DNA of 64,000 nucleotides, taken from the NCBI GenBank assembly GCA_050180705.1, contig JBFXDX010000009.1:1-64000 (forward strand). Reading direction: 5' to 3'. The stretch is from SB25 sp050180705. Lineage in GTDB: Bacteria; Bacteroidota; Bacteroidia; Bacteroidales; Tenuifilaceae. The translations under genes were made by a program, and so were the position numbers. The notes beneath the pieces are model-generated. The model saw only the letters and a program-made list of their open reading frames with translations, ran no database searches and was not told the origin of the DNA. Positions 25,688-34,980 of the stretch are shown here, piece by piece; position 1 is the first letter of the stretch, and every line of letters begins with the position of its first letter.

Positions 25688-25713
25688 TATCTTTGAACAT
25701 TAAATTATCTTTG
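25688..25713 (+). promoter_or_regulatory. Two tandem -7 boxes before hemW
   Basis: TATCTTTG occurs at 25688-25695 and again at 25706-25713, each matching TAnnTTTG. No clear TTTG lies at the right distance upstream of either, so which is used cannot be told. Confidence 0.4.
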
Positions 25714-25765
25714 CAAAGATAATGGCTTTTAACATAATTGGTATTCATTTAACTTAAACATACAT

Positions 25766-26896
25766 ATGTCGGGAATATATATACATATTCCATACTGCCA
25801 CAGAAAGTGCTCATATTGCGACTTCTACTCTGTAGGAAAAAAGAAAATATCTGAAGAATTTTCGAAACTTATCGTTCGGGAAATAGAACTAAGAAAGAAT
25901 TACCTACCATTTGGAAGCATTGAAACAATCTATTTTGGAGGAGGAACCCCATCTCTTCTCCCTGTTAATCAAATTGCTGAAATCATTAATGGAATAAACA
26001 ATAATTTTCAGATATCCTCTAAACCGGAAATAACCATCGAAGTAAACCCCGATGATATAACTCCAGAGATTCTTGCTCAATATCTAAAAATAGGAATTAA
26101 TAGAATAAGTATTGGTGTACAATCTTTTATCGACGAAGAGCTTAAATTCCTAGGGCGAAGGCATAATTCGAAGAAAGCAGTCGAATCTATTTATCAAATC
26201 AACGATGCTGGATTCCAAAACATTAGTCTCGATTTAATATATGGACTTCCCAACTCTACCCTTGAAAGTTGGAAATTTAACCTGAAAAAAGCCATTAGTT
26301 TAAATGTTCAACATTTATCGTGTTACCATTTAACCTACGAAGAATCTACACCAATAACCCGGAAACTCAGGAAGGGATCATTCCAATTGCTGGAAGAAGA
26401 GTTAAGCATTAAACAGTTCGATATTCTACGAGATGTAACCCAACAAAATGGATTTATCCATTACGAAATATCGAATTTTGCCAAAGAGGGATTTATTTCA
26501 CAACATAACAGTTCATACTGGCATGGCATCCCATATTTAGGTCTTGGCCCATCGGCTCATTCATTTAATATAGAAACAAGACAATGGAATCCATTATCAA
26601 TCGATCTTTGGGTCAATGGAATTAAAGAGAACAGGTGTTCCTTTCAAACTGAAACAATTGATGAAACCAATAAATTCAATGAACTGATGCTAACTCGGTT
26701 AAGAACCATCTGGGGTGTTGATTTGGATTTTATTGCGAACAACTTCTCAAAGAAATATACCAAACACATTCGCACTATTTTAGAGAAACATATTAAGAAT
26801 GGAAATTTAATACTCGAAAATTCTACAATAAAGATTCCAACTGAAAAATTTATGATAAGCGATTCTATTATGGAGGATTTATTCTATTCCGAATAA
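25766..26896 (+). CDS. hemW: HemW-type radical SAM protein (heme chaperone)
   Basis: HemW, formerly annotated as oxygen-independent coproporphyrinogen oxidase, binds heme and a [4Fe-4S] cluster and delivers heme to respiratory proteins. The 376-residue length fits. The cluster motif is CHRKCSYCDFYS near the N-terminus, followed by FGGGTPSLLP, EVNPDDITPE, GVQSF and SLDLIYGLP. HemN-specific N-terminal sequence and the fourth HemN Cys are absent. It is a single-gene unit ending at a strong palindrome. Confidence 0.88.
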   Translation: MSGIYIHIPYCHRKCSYCDFYSVGKKKISEEFSKLIVREIELRKNYLPFGSIETIYFGGGTPSLLPVNQIAEIINGINNNFQISSKPEITIEVNPDDITPEILAQYLKIGINRISIGVQSFIDEELKFLGRRHNSKKAVESIYQINDAGFQNISLDLIYGLPNSTLESWKFNLKKAISLNVQHLSCYHLTYEESTPITRKLRKGSFQLLEEELSIKQFDILRDVTQQNGFIHYEISNFAKEGFISQHNSSYWHGIPYLGLGPSAHSFNIETRQWNPLSIDLWVNGIKENRCSFQTETIDETNKFNELMLTRLRTIWGVDLDFIANNFSKKYTKHIRTILEKHIKNGNLILENSTIKIPTEKFMISDSIMEDLFYSE

Positions 26897-26912
26897 TTTC
26901 AAGGTACTAAAA

Positions 26913-26942
26913 AAGCCTTTTGACATTAATGTCAAAAGGCTT
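26913..26942. terminator. Perfect 30-bp palindromic terminator
   Basis: AAGCCTTTTGACATT followed directly by its reverse complement, between the convergent hemW and the SpoIIAA-like gene. A run of As precedes it. Confidence 0.85.
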
Positions 26943-26962
26943 AGTCTACAAAAACAAAACCC

Positions 26963-27355
26963 TTAGTTCTTACTAATCAACCAATTTTTAGCTTTTTCTA
27001 AATCATTGAAGTACTGAATATCAATACCAAAAGTATTTTGAGCATTTTTATTTGCACCATCCATGCTCATTTTTCCGAAAATATCATCGGGAACCACAAA
27101 AGCAAAATATTTTAAGCCAGCCCTTTGTGCCCTTGGGAACCATTCGGTATTCAACCACTCCTGAACTTCAGGTTTAAGCACTTTCATCATCTTAATATCA
27201 TTCAACTGTTTTTTCAATCTTTTTGTCTCAATGATACCAAGCAATTGAATTGCAACTGTTTTAAACTCTTCTGTTGATAAAAAACCAACAAATGTTCCAA
27301 TTGCCGCATTTGTTTTTAAATCGTAAACGGCAGTAGTTTTCTCTCTCTCATTCAT
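26963..27355 (-). CDS. Small SpoIIAA/STAS-like protein
   Basis: The 130-residue protein has the length and hydrophobic pattern of SpoIIAA-like domains: an N-terminal strand pair (TAVYDLKTNAAIGTFVGFL), a helix with LLGIIETKR, and a C-terminal part with DIQYFNDLEKAKNWLISK, an ending common in these proteins. No catalytic residues are seen. It sits 29 bases downstream of a flavin monooxygenase-like gene on the same strand. Assignment rests on overall pattern rather than a strict motif. Confidence 0.55.
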   Translation of the reverse strand: MNEREKTTAVYDLKTNAAIGTFVGFLSTEEFKTVAIQLLGIIETKRLKKQLNDIKMMKVLKPEVQEWLNTEWFPRAQRAGLKYFAFVVPDDIFGKMSMDGANKNAQNTFGIDIQYFNDLEKAKNWLISKN

Positions 27356-27384
27356 AAAAAAACATTTTTAGTTAAACATTATAA

Positions 27385-28401
27385 TTATTGTAACTTAGGT
27401 AATAAGTTCTGGGATAAATAGCGGATGTTTTCCTCAAGGCTATCGGAGATACCGTAGGGCGGTGAAAACATGATACCCTTAACAGATTTTCCATTGATTA
27501 ACCTTTTTAAGCGAGCAGCAACATCGCTGGGAGTTCCTGAAAGAGTAAGCATTGACACAAATTCATCGGGAATAAGCTTGCTTGCTCCAGCATAATTTCC
27601 ACGTTTCGATTCAAAATCGATCTCCATAAGCAACCTGGAATTAACGTCTACATCATGTTGCTTAAGTATTGTTTTTAAATATGGAATGTAAACCGATAAT
27701 GTTAATTTCGCCTTTTCAATGGCTTTCGTTGCATCATCGGCAACACAAATCATTCCACCCAACGAAATATACTTTTCTTCACCATCGGCCGATTCATTGC
27801 AACCTTTTTGAAACGACTCGTACATTTGACCAAAATAGGAATCGGTAAATACTTCGGCCAGCTGAACCTCGTTGGAGTAAAGACCTCCTAAATAAGCCAT
27901 TTCTGGATTCCATGTTGCTGAAATTATATAGGGGTTCACAGGTGGATCAACCCTTAAAATCGCCTTGCTGGATGCCTTAAAAATTTCGCCATTAAACGCC
28001 CTTCCATTTTGCTCGAAAAGATGCCGAATCAACAACATGGTTTCACGAAATCCCTTTCTGGTAAATTCCTCATCATCGTTCATCTCCAAGAAATCGAAAA
28101 AGGCTCCCCGTCCTAATCCTAAAACAGACCGGCCATGGCTTAATGTATCAAGAAATGCAGCATTTGATGCAATTAGAGCTGGATGCCTGTAAAAACCATT
28201 TACAAGACAAGGGCCAACCTCAATCCTCGAAGTATGCTCAGCAATAAGGTTAAGAATAGGAAACGATGGATAAAACATCAAATCATCGTAAACATAAATT
28301 CTGTCAAAGCCCTCGGATTCGATAAGTTTGCCAAATCGAATATAATCCTCGGGCTTATAACATCCTTGAAGAGCAATATAAAAGTCTAATTCTTTCTTCA
28401 T
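27385..28401 (-). CDS. LLM-class (luciferase-like) flavin-dependent oxidoreductase
   Basis: The 338-residue protein has the TIM-barrel pattern of bacterial luciferase and F420/FMN-dependent reductases: FYIALQGC at strand one, YDDLMFYPSFP, RIEVGPCLVNGFYRHP, and LDTLSHGRSVLGLGRGAFFDFL, the conserved SxGR-G region. A C-terminal segment (LSGTPSDVAARLKRLI) matches the family end. It lies 13 bases after a KamA-family gene, so the two are probably co-transcribed. The substrate is unknown. Confidence 0.8.
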   Translation of the reverse strand: MKKELDFYIALQGCYKPEDYIRFGKLIESEGFDRIYVYDDLMFYPSFPILNLIAEHTSRIEVGPCLVNGFYRHPALIASNAAFLDTLSHGRSVLGLGRGAFFDFLEMNDDEEFTRKGFRETMLLIRHLFEQNGRAFNGEIFKASSKAILRVDPPVNPYIISATWNPEMAYLGGLYSNEVQLAEVFTDSYFGQMYESFQKGCNESADGEEKYISLGGMICVADDATKAIEKAKLTLSVYIPYLKTILKQHDVDVNSRLLMEIDFESKRGNYAGASKLIPDEFVSMLTLSGTPSDVAARLKRLINGKSVKGIMFSPPYGISDSLEENIRYLSQNLLPKLQ

Positions 28402-28414
28402 CTAAAAAAACTTA

Positions 28415-29566
28415 CTAGTCATCTTTACCATCAATATAGTAACCCTCGATGAATCCATCTTGAGTTTCAACATGCCTTGGAGGTAACTCCTTTTTAGCAA
28501 TATCTCTAAAATCCTGCGCTTTATACAGCAATTTAACATTAATCAATCTCAATCCATTCTCGTAGGAATAGTTAAATGTTGAATTTGGCCCTAAATGAAC
28601 TTTTCCGCCCGATGGAGCATAAACATAATGAGGAATTGAACAAGACGATTCGGTGCACAACTCCTTGTATATATCTAAACCCTTTTGTACCGATGTTCGG
28701 AGATGATCGCTTCCAGCAACTGGCATGCAATGATTCATATAGTAAATAATGATATTATTGCGCAGCAATAGCTGGAAAAGATGTTTCATGGTTTTAACAT
28801 TGTCGTTAATTCCTTTTAGTAGAACGGTTTGATTCCTTAGTGTAATTCCACGCGATGTTAGTTTATGGCAAGCTCTAAGCACTTCGGGTTGAAGCTCATC
28901 GGGGTGATTAAAATGAACATTCATTGCCAAGTACTTACTTTTGGAAGCATCATCAAAATTAGGCCTAATATATCCAGCAAGTCTATCGCATAATTCATCA
29001 GTAAAAACATGAGGACTATTCAAGAGCATTCGCGATCCAACTCTAATCTCGGTGATATTGTCTAACTCCATAAGTCTATCGAGCATGTAGAACAACTTGT
29101 TTTTATCCATAAAGGGATCGCCACCTGTAATAAGTGCACCTCTAACATCCTTCATCTTCCCTACCTCTGCCACAGCCTGATCGATCTCCTCCATCGTCAT
29201 ACTTCTTCTGTTACGCATAACACGGCTTTTCTTGTAACAAAAACGGCAATACGCAGGGCAATCAAAATGTGGTGTTAAAAGAACTCTATCGCGATAAAGT
29301 CTTTCCAATCCATACACCTCCGAGGTTTTCTTTCCCTCCTCGAAAGGAGTATCGGTTCCGTTTGTTTGTAATTCGAGTGGAGAAGGCAAAAACTGTTTCC
29401 GAATACTGTCATACTTTAAAATCAGTTTTTTAAGGTAAGGCGTTATTCGCATAGGGTTATCCAGCACCGCAGAGTCAATTGCCTGTTTTTCCTCATCATT
29501 GCTGGCCAAATAATGAACAAAATCAACATTTGTTTCATCCTGAACTTGAACGTATTCTATATCCAT
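28415..29566 (-). CDS. KamA-family radical SAM aminomutase-like protein, not lysine-specific
   Basis: The 383-residue protein belongs to the lysine 2,3-aminomutase family: cluster motif CPAYCRFCY (C103, C107, C110), ITGGDP, and the PLP Lys K322 in APSGGKVHLGP. The two aspartates that hold the lysine side-chain amine in true KamA (D293 and D330 of the clostridial enzyme, from memory) align with M281 and Y316. It therefore probably acts on a different amino acid or peptide. The true lysine enzyme is at 49-50 kb and keeps both. Glutamate 2,3-aminomutase and EpmB are relatives to consider. It forms an apparent operon with a luciferase-like enzyme and a SpoIIAA-like protein. Confidence 0.82.
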   Translation of the reverse strand: MDIEYVQVQDETNVDFVHYLASNDEEKQAIDSAVLDNPMRITPYLKKLILKYDSIRKQFLPSPLELQTNGTDTPFEEGKKTSEVYGLERLYRDRVLLTPHFDCPAYCRFCYKKSRVMRNRRSMTMEEIDQAVAEVGKMKDVRGALITGGDPFMDKNKLFYMLDRLMELDNITEIRVGSRMLLNSPHVFTDELCDRLAGYIRPNFDDASKSKYLAMNVHFNHPDELQPEVLRACHKLTSRGITLRNQTVLLKGINDNVKTMKHLFQLLLRNNIIIYYMNHCMPVAGSDHLRTSVQKGLDIYKELCTESSCSIPHYVYAPSGGKVHLGPNSTFNYSYENGLRLINVKLLYKAQDFRDIAKKELPPRHVETQDGFIEGYYIDGKDD

Positions 29567-30007
29567 AAATCAAAAATTAAGGGTTAAAAAGTATTTTTTA
29601 TGCTTGCTGATTTTTTCATGTAACCTAATAATACTACATACCCAACAACACCAAGGCTCTTTTTCCGAGGTTTAAATTGGAATAAACACCTTTTTGTTAC
29701 CTACTTTTTTCGACATTTCTATTGAATAATTTATTCGTTTATGACGATATTGTTTTTACTCAATTGATAATGAATTCCTTTTAAAACAGAATTTTGTTTT
29801 ACTTTTTTTAATCAACATCACAAAAAGGACAGATCAACTCAATAATTAAACTTTTTTCAACTTTGAATTTTCTGGTAAGAAAAATAGCCTTACTTTTGTG
29901 CCGAAATCATTCTAAAACTTATATGGACGATTATCACCCTGATTGTTGAACTTGAATAGAGGCAGATTGCAGAATACCTCTATTCAGAAATTTATGGAGG
30001 CTACTGC
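29567..30007. other. Gene-free divergent intergenic region
   Basis: AT-rich, with no convincing gene or stable hairpin. It contains the -7 box for the CorA gene near its right end and presumably the promoter of the KamA-like gene at its left. Confidence 0.5.
29891..29898 (+). promoter_or_regulatory. -7 promoter box for the CorA gene
   Basis: TACTTTTG matches TAnnTTTG. A TTTG at 29862-29865 is slightly too far upstream (25 bases). The coding start at 30008 would give a leader of about 100 bases. Confidence 0.4.
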
Positions 30008-30934
30008 ATGAAGACCTATTGGAAGAATGGCAAAGGGATTGTATCCTGTCCAGAATGGGAACCCAATTGCTGGGTTAACATTGAAATTCCCACGGAAGAA
30101 GAAAAACGTTACTTAATCGAGGAACTTGGGGTTCCCGATGCATTCTATAATGATATTGAGGATGTTGATGAACGCCCTCGTATTGAATACGATGAGGGAT
30201 GGTTCTTCATTCTTCTTCGCGTTCCTTACAAGAATACCGATGTTAGCATACCATTTTCTACTGTTCCGCTCGGTATTATTTTTAAGGACGATGTTTTTGT
30301 TTCTATTTGTTTCTACCAAACCGATGTCTTACCCGATTTTATTCAATTCACCTATCGTAAGAACATCATCAAGCGCGATAATTTTGATTTGGTTTTACGA
30401 CTAATGCTATCATCGAGCGTTTGGTTTCTAAAATATTTGAAACAAATCAACCAAAGCATAAAACTTGCCGAAACACAACTCGAGCAATCAATTAAAAACG
30501 AGGATTTACAGGCACTACTAAAAATTGAAAAAAGTTTAGTATTCTTCACCACATCGCTTAAAGGAAACGATATCCTTCTACATAGAATCAAGAACTTGCG
30601 GAGCTATAAAGACACTTACGATCTGGAATTAATTGAGGATGTAGAAATCGAACTCCGACAAGCACAGGAAACCACAAACGTTCACTCCGACATTTTAAGT
30701 GGAATGATGGATGCGTATGCTTCGGTTATCTCCAATAACCTAAACATCATAATGAAGCAACTTACATCAATTTCAATTATATTGATGATACCCACATTAA
30801 TTGCCAGTTTATATGGAATGAACGTTCCCAACGGTTTCGAAAATGTTAAGTGGGGATTCTGGATTATACTTTTGGTATCGTTCTTATTCTCTATGTCGGG
30901 AATAGTACTATTTATGAAGAAAAAATGGTTTTAG
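30008..30934 (+). CDS. corA: CorA-family divalent cation transporter
   Basis: The 308-residue protein has a large cytoplasmic N-terminal part (about 1-240) and two C-terminal membrane helices. The CorA signature GMN is in SLYGMNVPNG at the end of the first helix (about 255-275), and the chain ends with a basic tail (KKKW). CorA pentamers move Mg2+ (also Co2+/Ni2+) through the inner membrane. A strong terminator follows. Confidence 0.9.
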   Translation: MKTYWKNGKGIVSCPEWEPNCWVNIEIPTEEEKRYLIEELGVPDAFYNDIEDVDERPRIEYDEGWFFILLRVPYKNTDVSIPFSTVPLGIIFKDDVFVSICFYQTDVLPDFIQFTYRKNIIKRDNFDLVLRLMLSSSVWFLKYLKQINQSIKLAETQLEQSIKNEDLQALLKIEKSLVFFTTSLKGNDILLHRIKNLRSYKDTYDLELIEDVEIELRQAQETTNVHSDILSGMMDAYASVISNNLNIIMKQLTSISIILMIPTLIASLYGMNVPNGFENVKWGFWIILLVSFLFSMSGIVLFMKKKWF

Positions 30935-30956
30935 ACATTTAGAAATAAATCAATCT

Positions 30957-30990
30957 GGGCATAATCTTTTAGGTTATGCCCTTTTTATTT
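30957..30990 (+). terminator. Terminator after corA
   Basis: An 8-bp stem (GGGCATAA with TTATGCCC) and a 9-base loop, then a T-rich run. Confidence 0.85.
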
Positions 30991-31066
30991 TGCAAATGAC
31001 AATCTATACATGCAATAAACAATATTACTATCTTGCATCAATTTTTTACAAAATCAATTTACTAAA

Positions 31067-31975
31067 ATGAAACCTACACTTATTATACTTGCAGCAGGAA
31101 TGGGAAGCCGCTACGGTGGTTTAAAACAGGTTGATGAACTTGGTCCAAACGGCGAAACCATTATTGATTATTCAGTTTATGATGCTTTTAAGGCCGGATT
31201 TGGAAAGGTAGTTTTTGTAATTCGGAAAAGTATTGAAAAAGATTTTTTGGAAGTTTTTGGAAACAGATTTAGTAAGGATATTCATTTCGAAATAGCGTAT
31301 CAAGAACTCGATATGCTTCCCGAAGGATTTACATGCCCTGCCGATAGAACAAAACCATGGGGAACAGCCCATGCTGTTTGGGTTACAAAGCATCTTATTA
31401 ACGAACCTTTTGCCGTTATTAATGCCGATGATTTTTACGGATACGATACTTTTCGTGTTTTAGCACAAGAGTTATCTAAGCCTGATTTGCCTATGGGTAA
31501 TTACTTTATGGTAGGATTTAAACTGGGAAAAACATTATCGGAAGAAGGCGCTGTTTCGCGTGGTGTATGTACAACAAATAACGAAATGTTATTACAAAAT
31601 GTAGTTGAACGCACTCATATTGAACGTATCAACAGTAAGGTTTGTTTTAAAGACGAAAACAATAACTCTGTTGAAGTTGATGAGAATGTTCAGGTATCGA
31701 TGAATTTCTGGGGATTTACTCCCGATTTCTTTTCGTACACCGAAAAATTAATGACCGACTTTTTCAATGGTTCAATTGGAAATGCCAAGGCGGAATTCTA
31801 CATTCCCACAGTAGTTAATAAAGCTATCCAGGAGAACATTGCTACTTGCAAGGTTTTAGCCACCAATGCCGAATGGTTTGGAGTAACCTACCCAGGTGAC
31901 AGACCTTTGGTTGTCAACAGATTGAGTAAATTGATTAAAGATGGCGAATACCCATCACCTTTATGGAAAAAATGA
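31067..31975 (+). CDS. Sugar-phosphate nucleotidyltransferase-like protein
   Basis: The 302-residue protein has a nucleotidyltransferase fold: LAAGMGSRYGGLKQ at the N-terminus (the NTP-binding loop), KPWGTAHAVW and the metal-binding INADDFYG. It is likely to activate a sugar phosphate with UTP or another NTP. The C-terminus (WFGVTYPGDRPLVVNRLSKLI) is characteristic of a Bacteroidota subgroup whose substrate is unknown to me. It is followed by a sugar-type sodium symporter with its own promoter, so a link to sugar use is possible. Confidence 0.75.
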   Translation: MKPTLIILAAGMGSRYGGLKQVDELGPNGETIIDYSVYDAFKAGFGKVVFVIRKSIEKDFLEVFGNRFSKDIHFEIAYQELDMLPEGFTCPADRTKPWGTAHAVWVTKHLINEPFAVINADDFYGYDTFRVLAQELSKPDLPMGNYFMVGFKLGKTLSEEGAVSRGVCTTNNEMLLQNVVERTHIERINSKVCFKDENNNSVEVDENVQVSMNFWGFTPDFFSYTEKLMTDFFNGSIGNAKAEFYIPTVVNKAIQENIATCKVLATNAEWFGVTYPGDRPLVVNRLSKLIKDGEYPSPLWKK

Positions 31976-32015
31976 TGATTTTTTTCATATTGTATAGTTT
32001 TTGATGTACCAAAAT

Positions 32016-32048
32016 TTTGATTGTATTCCTATAAGCAACTTACATTTG
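32016..32048 (+). promoter_or_regulatory. Promoter of the sodium/sugar symporter gene
   Basis: TTTG (32016-32019), 21 bases, then TACATTTG (32041-32048): the best promoter match in the window. The start codon is at 32084. Confidence 0.7.
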
Positions 32049-32083
32049 TCTTATAGAATCATTTTAACCTAAACTCAAACATC

Positions 32084-33682
32084 ATGTCATTTACAACTAT
32101 CGACTACATTATTTTTGCAGCCTATGCAATTCTTATTGTTGGGCTTGGTTTATGGATTTCGTTTCGTAAACGCGACTCAGAAACAAACTCAGGAGATTAC
32201 TTTTTAGCGGGAAGAGCATTACCGTGGTGGGCTATTGGTGCATCGCTTATTGCATCTAATATCTCGGCCGAACAGTTTATTGGAATGTCTGGTTCTGGGT
32301 TTGCCATTGGTTTAGGAATAGCATCATACGAATGGATGGCTGCTCTTACACTAATTATTGTAGCAATGTTCTTCCTACCTATTTTCCTAGAAAAAAAGAT
32401 TTTTACTATGCCTCAGTTTCTCGAAATTCGATTCGATAAACGCGTTAAAACTGTTATGGCTGGTTTTTGGCTACTCGTTTTTGTATTTGTAAATCTCACA
32501 TCAATTGTCTATTTAGGAGCATTGGCAATGCAAAAAATCATGGGTGTTCCTATGACCTATAGCATCATTGGGCTTGCGTTCTTTGCCGCATTATACTCTA
32601 TTTACGGGGGACTCAAAGCTGTTGCCTGGACCGATGTAATTCAAGTTGTTTTCCTTGTTGGTGGTGGATTGGTAACCACCTACTTTGCCCTTGACTATTT
32701 AAGTGATGGTCATGGATTTATTGCGGGGTTCAAGACCTTACTCCAAAAGGCTCCGGAAAAATTCGATATGATTTTGGAAAAAGGAAAACTTATGATCCCA
32801 GATGGAAAAGGAGGACAAAAGGATGCATATATTGATTTACCAGGTATCAGCGTATTAATTGGCGGAATGTGGGTGGCAAACCTATACTACTGGGGTTGCA
32901 ATCAATATATCATTCAGCGTGCATTAGCAGCTAAAAGTATAAAAGAAGCACAGAGCGGATTGGCATTTGCTGCATTTCTAAAAATATTACTTCCATTAAT
33001 TGTTGTTATTCCAGGAATTGTTGCATTTGCTTTAAGTGCAGATATTGCAAAATCGGACGAAGCATATCCTTGGCTTCTTCACAACTTTGTTCCAACAGGC
33101 GTTAAAGGATTAGCCTTTGCTGCTTTAGTAGCGGCCATTGTAAGTTCACTCGCCTCAATGATGAACAGCGTATCAACAATATTTACAATGGACTTTTACA
33201 AAGAGTACGTAAATAAGGATGCCTCTGAACATAAACTCGTTAACGTAGGAAGATTGGCCGCATTCGTGGCTCTACTTATAGCTGTATTTATTGCTCCAAT
33301 GCTTTCCAATCTAGATCAGGCATTCCAATACATTCAAGAGTTTACTGGATTTGTTAGCCCAGGTGCTTTAGCAATTTTCATTACAGGATTCTTCTATAAA
33401 AAAGCCACAGCAAATGGAGCATTGGGTGCAGCCATTGGAACTTTTATTTTCTCGATTCTATTTAAAGTTCTGCTTCCAAGTCTTCCATTTATGAACAGAA
33501 TGGGAATAGTATTTATAATATGCTTAGCAATAATTTGGATATTTGCAGTTATTGAAGGAAACAAGAATCACCCAAAAGCAATAACAATTTCTAAATCACT
33601 TTTCAGTACAGGAAAAGGTTTTAAGATAAGTGCAATTGGCGTTGTCGTTATACTTATCATTCTCTATGCTATATGGTGGTAA
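32084..33682 (+). CDS. Sodium/sugar symporter, vSGLT-like (SSS family)
   Basis: The 532-residue membrane protein has the 14-helix pattern of the sodium:solute symporter family and is strikingly close to Vibrio vSGLT from memory: DYFLAGRALPWWAIGASLIASNISAEQFIGMSGSG, LIGGMWVANLYYWGCNQYIIQR and SSLASMMNSVSTIFTMD. The last motif includes the sodium-site Ser residues and the first includes the Asn in the sugar site. It probably imports galactose or glucose with Na+. It has its own promoter and terminator. Confidence 0.9.
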   Translation: MSFTTIDYIIFAAYAILIVGLGLWISFRKRDSETNSGDYFLAGRALPWWAIGASLIASNISAEQFIGMSGSGFAIGLGIASYEWMAALTLIIVAMFFLPIFLEKKIFTMPQFLEIRFDKRVKTVMAGFWLLVFVFVNLTSIVYLGALAMQKIMGVPMTYSIIGLAFFAALYSIYGGLKAVAWTDVIQVVFLVGGGLVTTYFALDYLSDGHGFIAGFKTLLQKAPEKFDMILEKGKLMIPDGKGGQKDAYIDLPGISVLIGGMWVANLYYWGCNQYIIQRALAAKSIKEAQSGLAFAAFLKILLPLIVVIPGIVAFALSADIAKSDEAYPWLLHNFVPTGVKGLAFAALVAAIVSSLASMMNSVSTIFTMDFYKEYVNKDASEHKLVNVGRLAAFVALLIAVFIAPMLSNLDQAFQYIQEFTGFVSPGALAIFITGFFYKKATANGALGAAIGTFIFSILFKVLLPSLPFMNRMGIVFIICLAIIWIFAVIEGNKNHPKAITISKSLFSTGKGFKISAIGVVVILIILYAIWW

Positions 33683-33701
33683 AAAATACTTCCATAATAA
33701 A

Positions 33702-33728
33702 GAGCTGCCCAAAATAGGGCAGCTTTTT
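33702..33728 (+). terminator. Terminator after the symporter gene
   Basis: An 8-bp stem (AGCTGCCC with GGGCAGCT) with a 6-base loop, followed by a run of Ts. Confidence 0.9.
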
Positions 33729-33867
33729 TTGTCTCTTGCCTTTACCTAAATAACAATTCATCAACTTAACTCAAAGGTTAATCACAATTATTAAACGATA
33801 GCTTAAACACTCCTTGACAAAGGCTGTTTTTATAGTGTAAATTGCATAATCATTAAAAAGTTAATTT

Positions 33868-34914
33868 ATGAATAAACTAAAAATCGGAGGTAAAATACTT
33901 AGCATAGTATTACTACTTTCAATTACATTCTCCTGTCAAAAGCAGGATGATCAGGTGATGGCACCCTTAACAGCCACAGAAAATCAATTTATTCCAGTTA
34001 AAGCAATGGCTCTGGCACCAATTGCTTACTGTGGAACGCCTACTGTAGTTATGTTAACTGCTGGCCAGCATATTGATGCTGGAACTGTTACCGTTGGTAA
34101 TGATGCCGACTATCTTTACGTAACCTACTCCGCTGCAAATGGTTACTTAATTAACGAAACTCATTTGTATGTTGGACCTCAAAGCGGTGTTCCTGTTAAC
34201 AAAAAAGGGAATCCTCAAATTGGACATTTCCCTTACGGAGAAACATTTACAACACCAGTGGGTGAAGTAATCTATCAGTTTAACCTTGCTGATTTAGAAG
34301 ATTGCTTTATTGTTGCTGCGCATGCTGTAGTAACTAAATACGATGGAGAAACAATTGTTGATCAACAAACAGCATGGGGTGCTGGTAATCAGTTCAACGT
34401 AAGCGGCAGTTGGGCAATGTTCTTTGACTACTGCAAGCAGGAATGCACCGAAGATCCAGATCCAGATCCCCAATATGCCTCAGAAACTGCATTTGCATAT
34501 GGTGGCGATAATGCTACATGCTTCCTTGAGTGGGGTTTCAACCGCTGGGGATGGTCGAATGGCCCATTGAATGAAGGTACATACTCGTTCGAAATATGGG
34601 CTGCTGCAGGTCAATGCGACACCGATAAAGGCACATTGACGGGTATTTTAACTGTTAACTATGCAAACGGAACGGCTACGGTTACCTACACAATGTATGA
34701 TGGATTTATGATGACCGAAAATCACTTGTATGTAGGATACAATAGACTTCCTTTAAAGAATGGAGTTGAAACTGTTGCTCCGGGACAATACCCATTGGTA
34801 TATGGTAATATATACAGTGCTCAAACAACATATACTGTAAACAATCTATCTGGGCCAATTTATGTTGTTGCTCATGCAGTTGTTGAATGGGAAATTACAG
34901 AAGGTGATCAATAA
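33868..34914 (+). CDS. Lipoprotein with two related beta-rich domains, function unknown
   Basis: A lipoprotein signal peptide ends in TFSC with the lipidation Cys, followed by QKQDDQ. The rest divides into two similar halves. Each has a TLT/GTVTV strand, a motif of the type TENHLYVG (NETHLYVGPQSGVPV in the first), a Tyr-Pro turn (GHFPYGETF or PGQYPLVYGN) and a closing IYVVAHAVVEW or FIVAAHAVVTK. The duplicated 'HLYVG ... VAAHAVV' domain is seen in many secreted Bacteroidota proteins of unknown role. An acidic linker (DPDPDP) joins the halves. It has a terminator but no recognisable partner gene. Confidence 0.75.
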   Translation: MNKLKIGGKILSIVLLLSITFSCQKQDDQVMAPLTATENQFIPVKAMALAPIAYCGTPTVVMLTAGQHIDAGTVTVGNDADYLYVTYSAANGYLINETHLYVGPQSGVPVNKKGNPQIGHFPYGETFTTPVGEVIYQFNLADLEDCFIVAAHAVVTKYDGETIVDQQTAWGAGNQFNVSGSWAMFFDYCKQECTEDPDPDPQYASETAFAYGGDNATCFLEWGFNRWGWSNGPLNEGTYSFEIWAAAGQCDTDKGTLTGILTVNYANGTATVTYTMYDGFMMTENHLYVGYNRLPLKNGVETVAPGQYPLVYGNIYSAQTTYTVNNLSGPIYVVAHAVVEWEITEGDQ

Positions 34915-34936
34915 TTATAAAAAACATTTTACATAA

Positions 34937-34961
34937 AAAAGAGGGCTTAAAGCCCTCTTTT
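34937..34961. terminator. Terminator between the lipoprotein gene and deoC
   Basis: A 10-bp stem (AAAAGAGGGC with GCCCTCTTTT) and a 5-base loop. It lies between convergent genes and can serve both. Confidence 0.85.
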
Positions 34962-34980
34962 CTTGTCAGTCCCGTATTTT

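Noticed and set aside
33814..33836. Sigma-70 type promoter TTGACA ... TATAGT
   Set aside because: The gap is only 11 bases and Bacteroidota use a different consensus.
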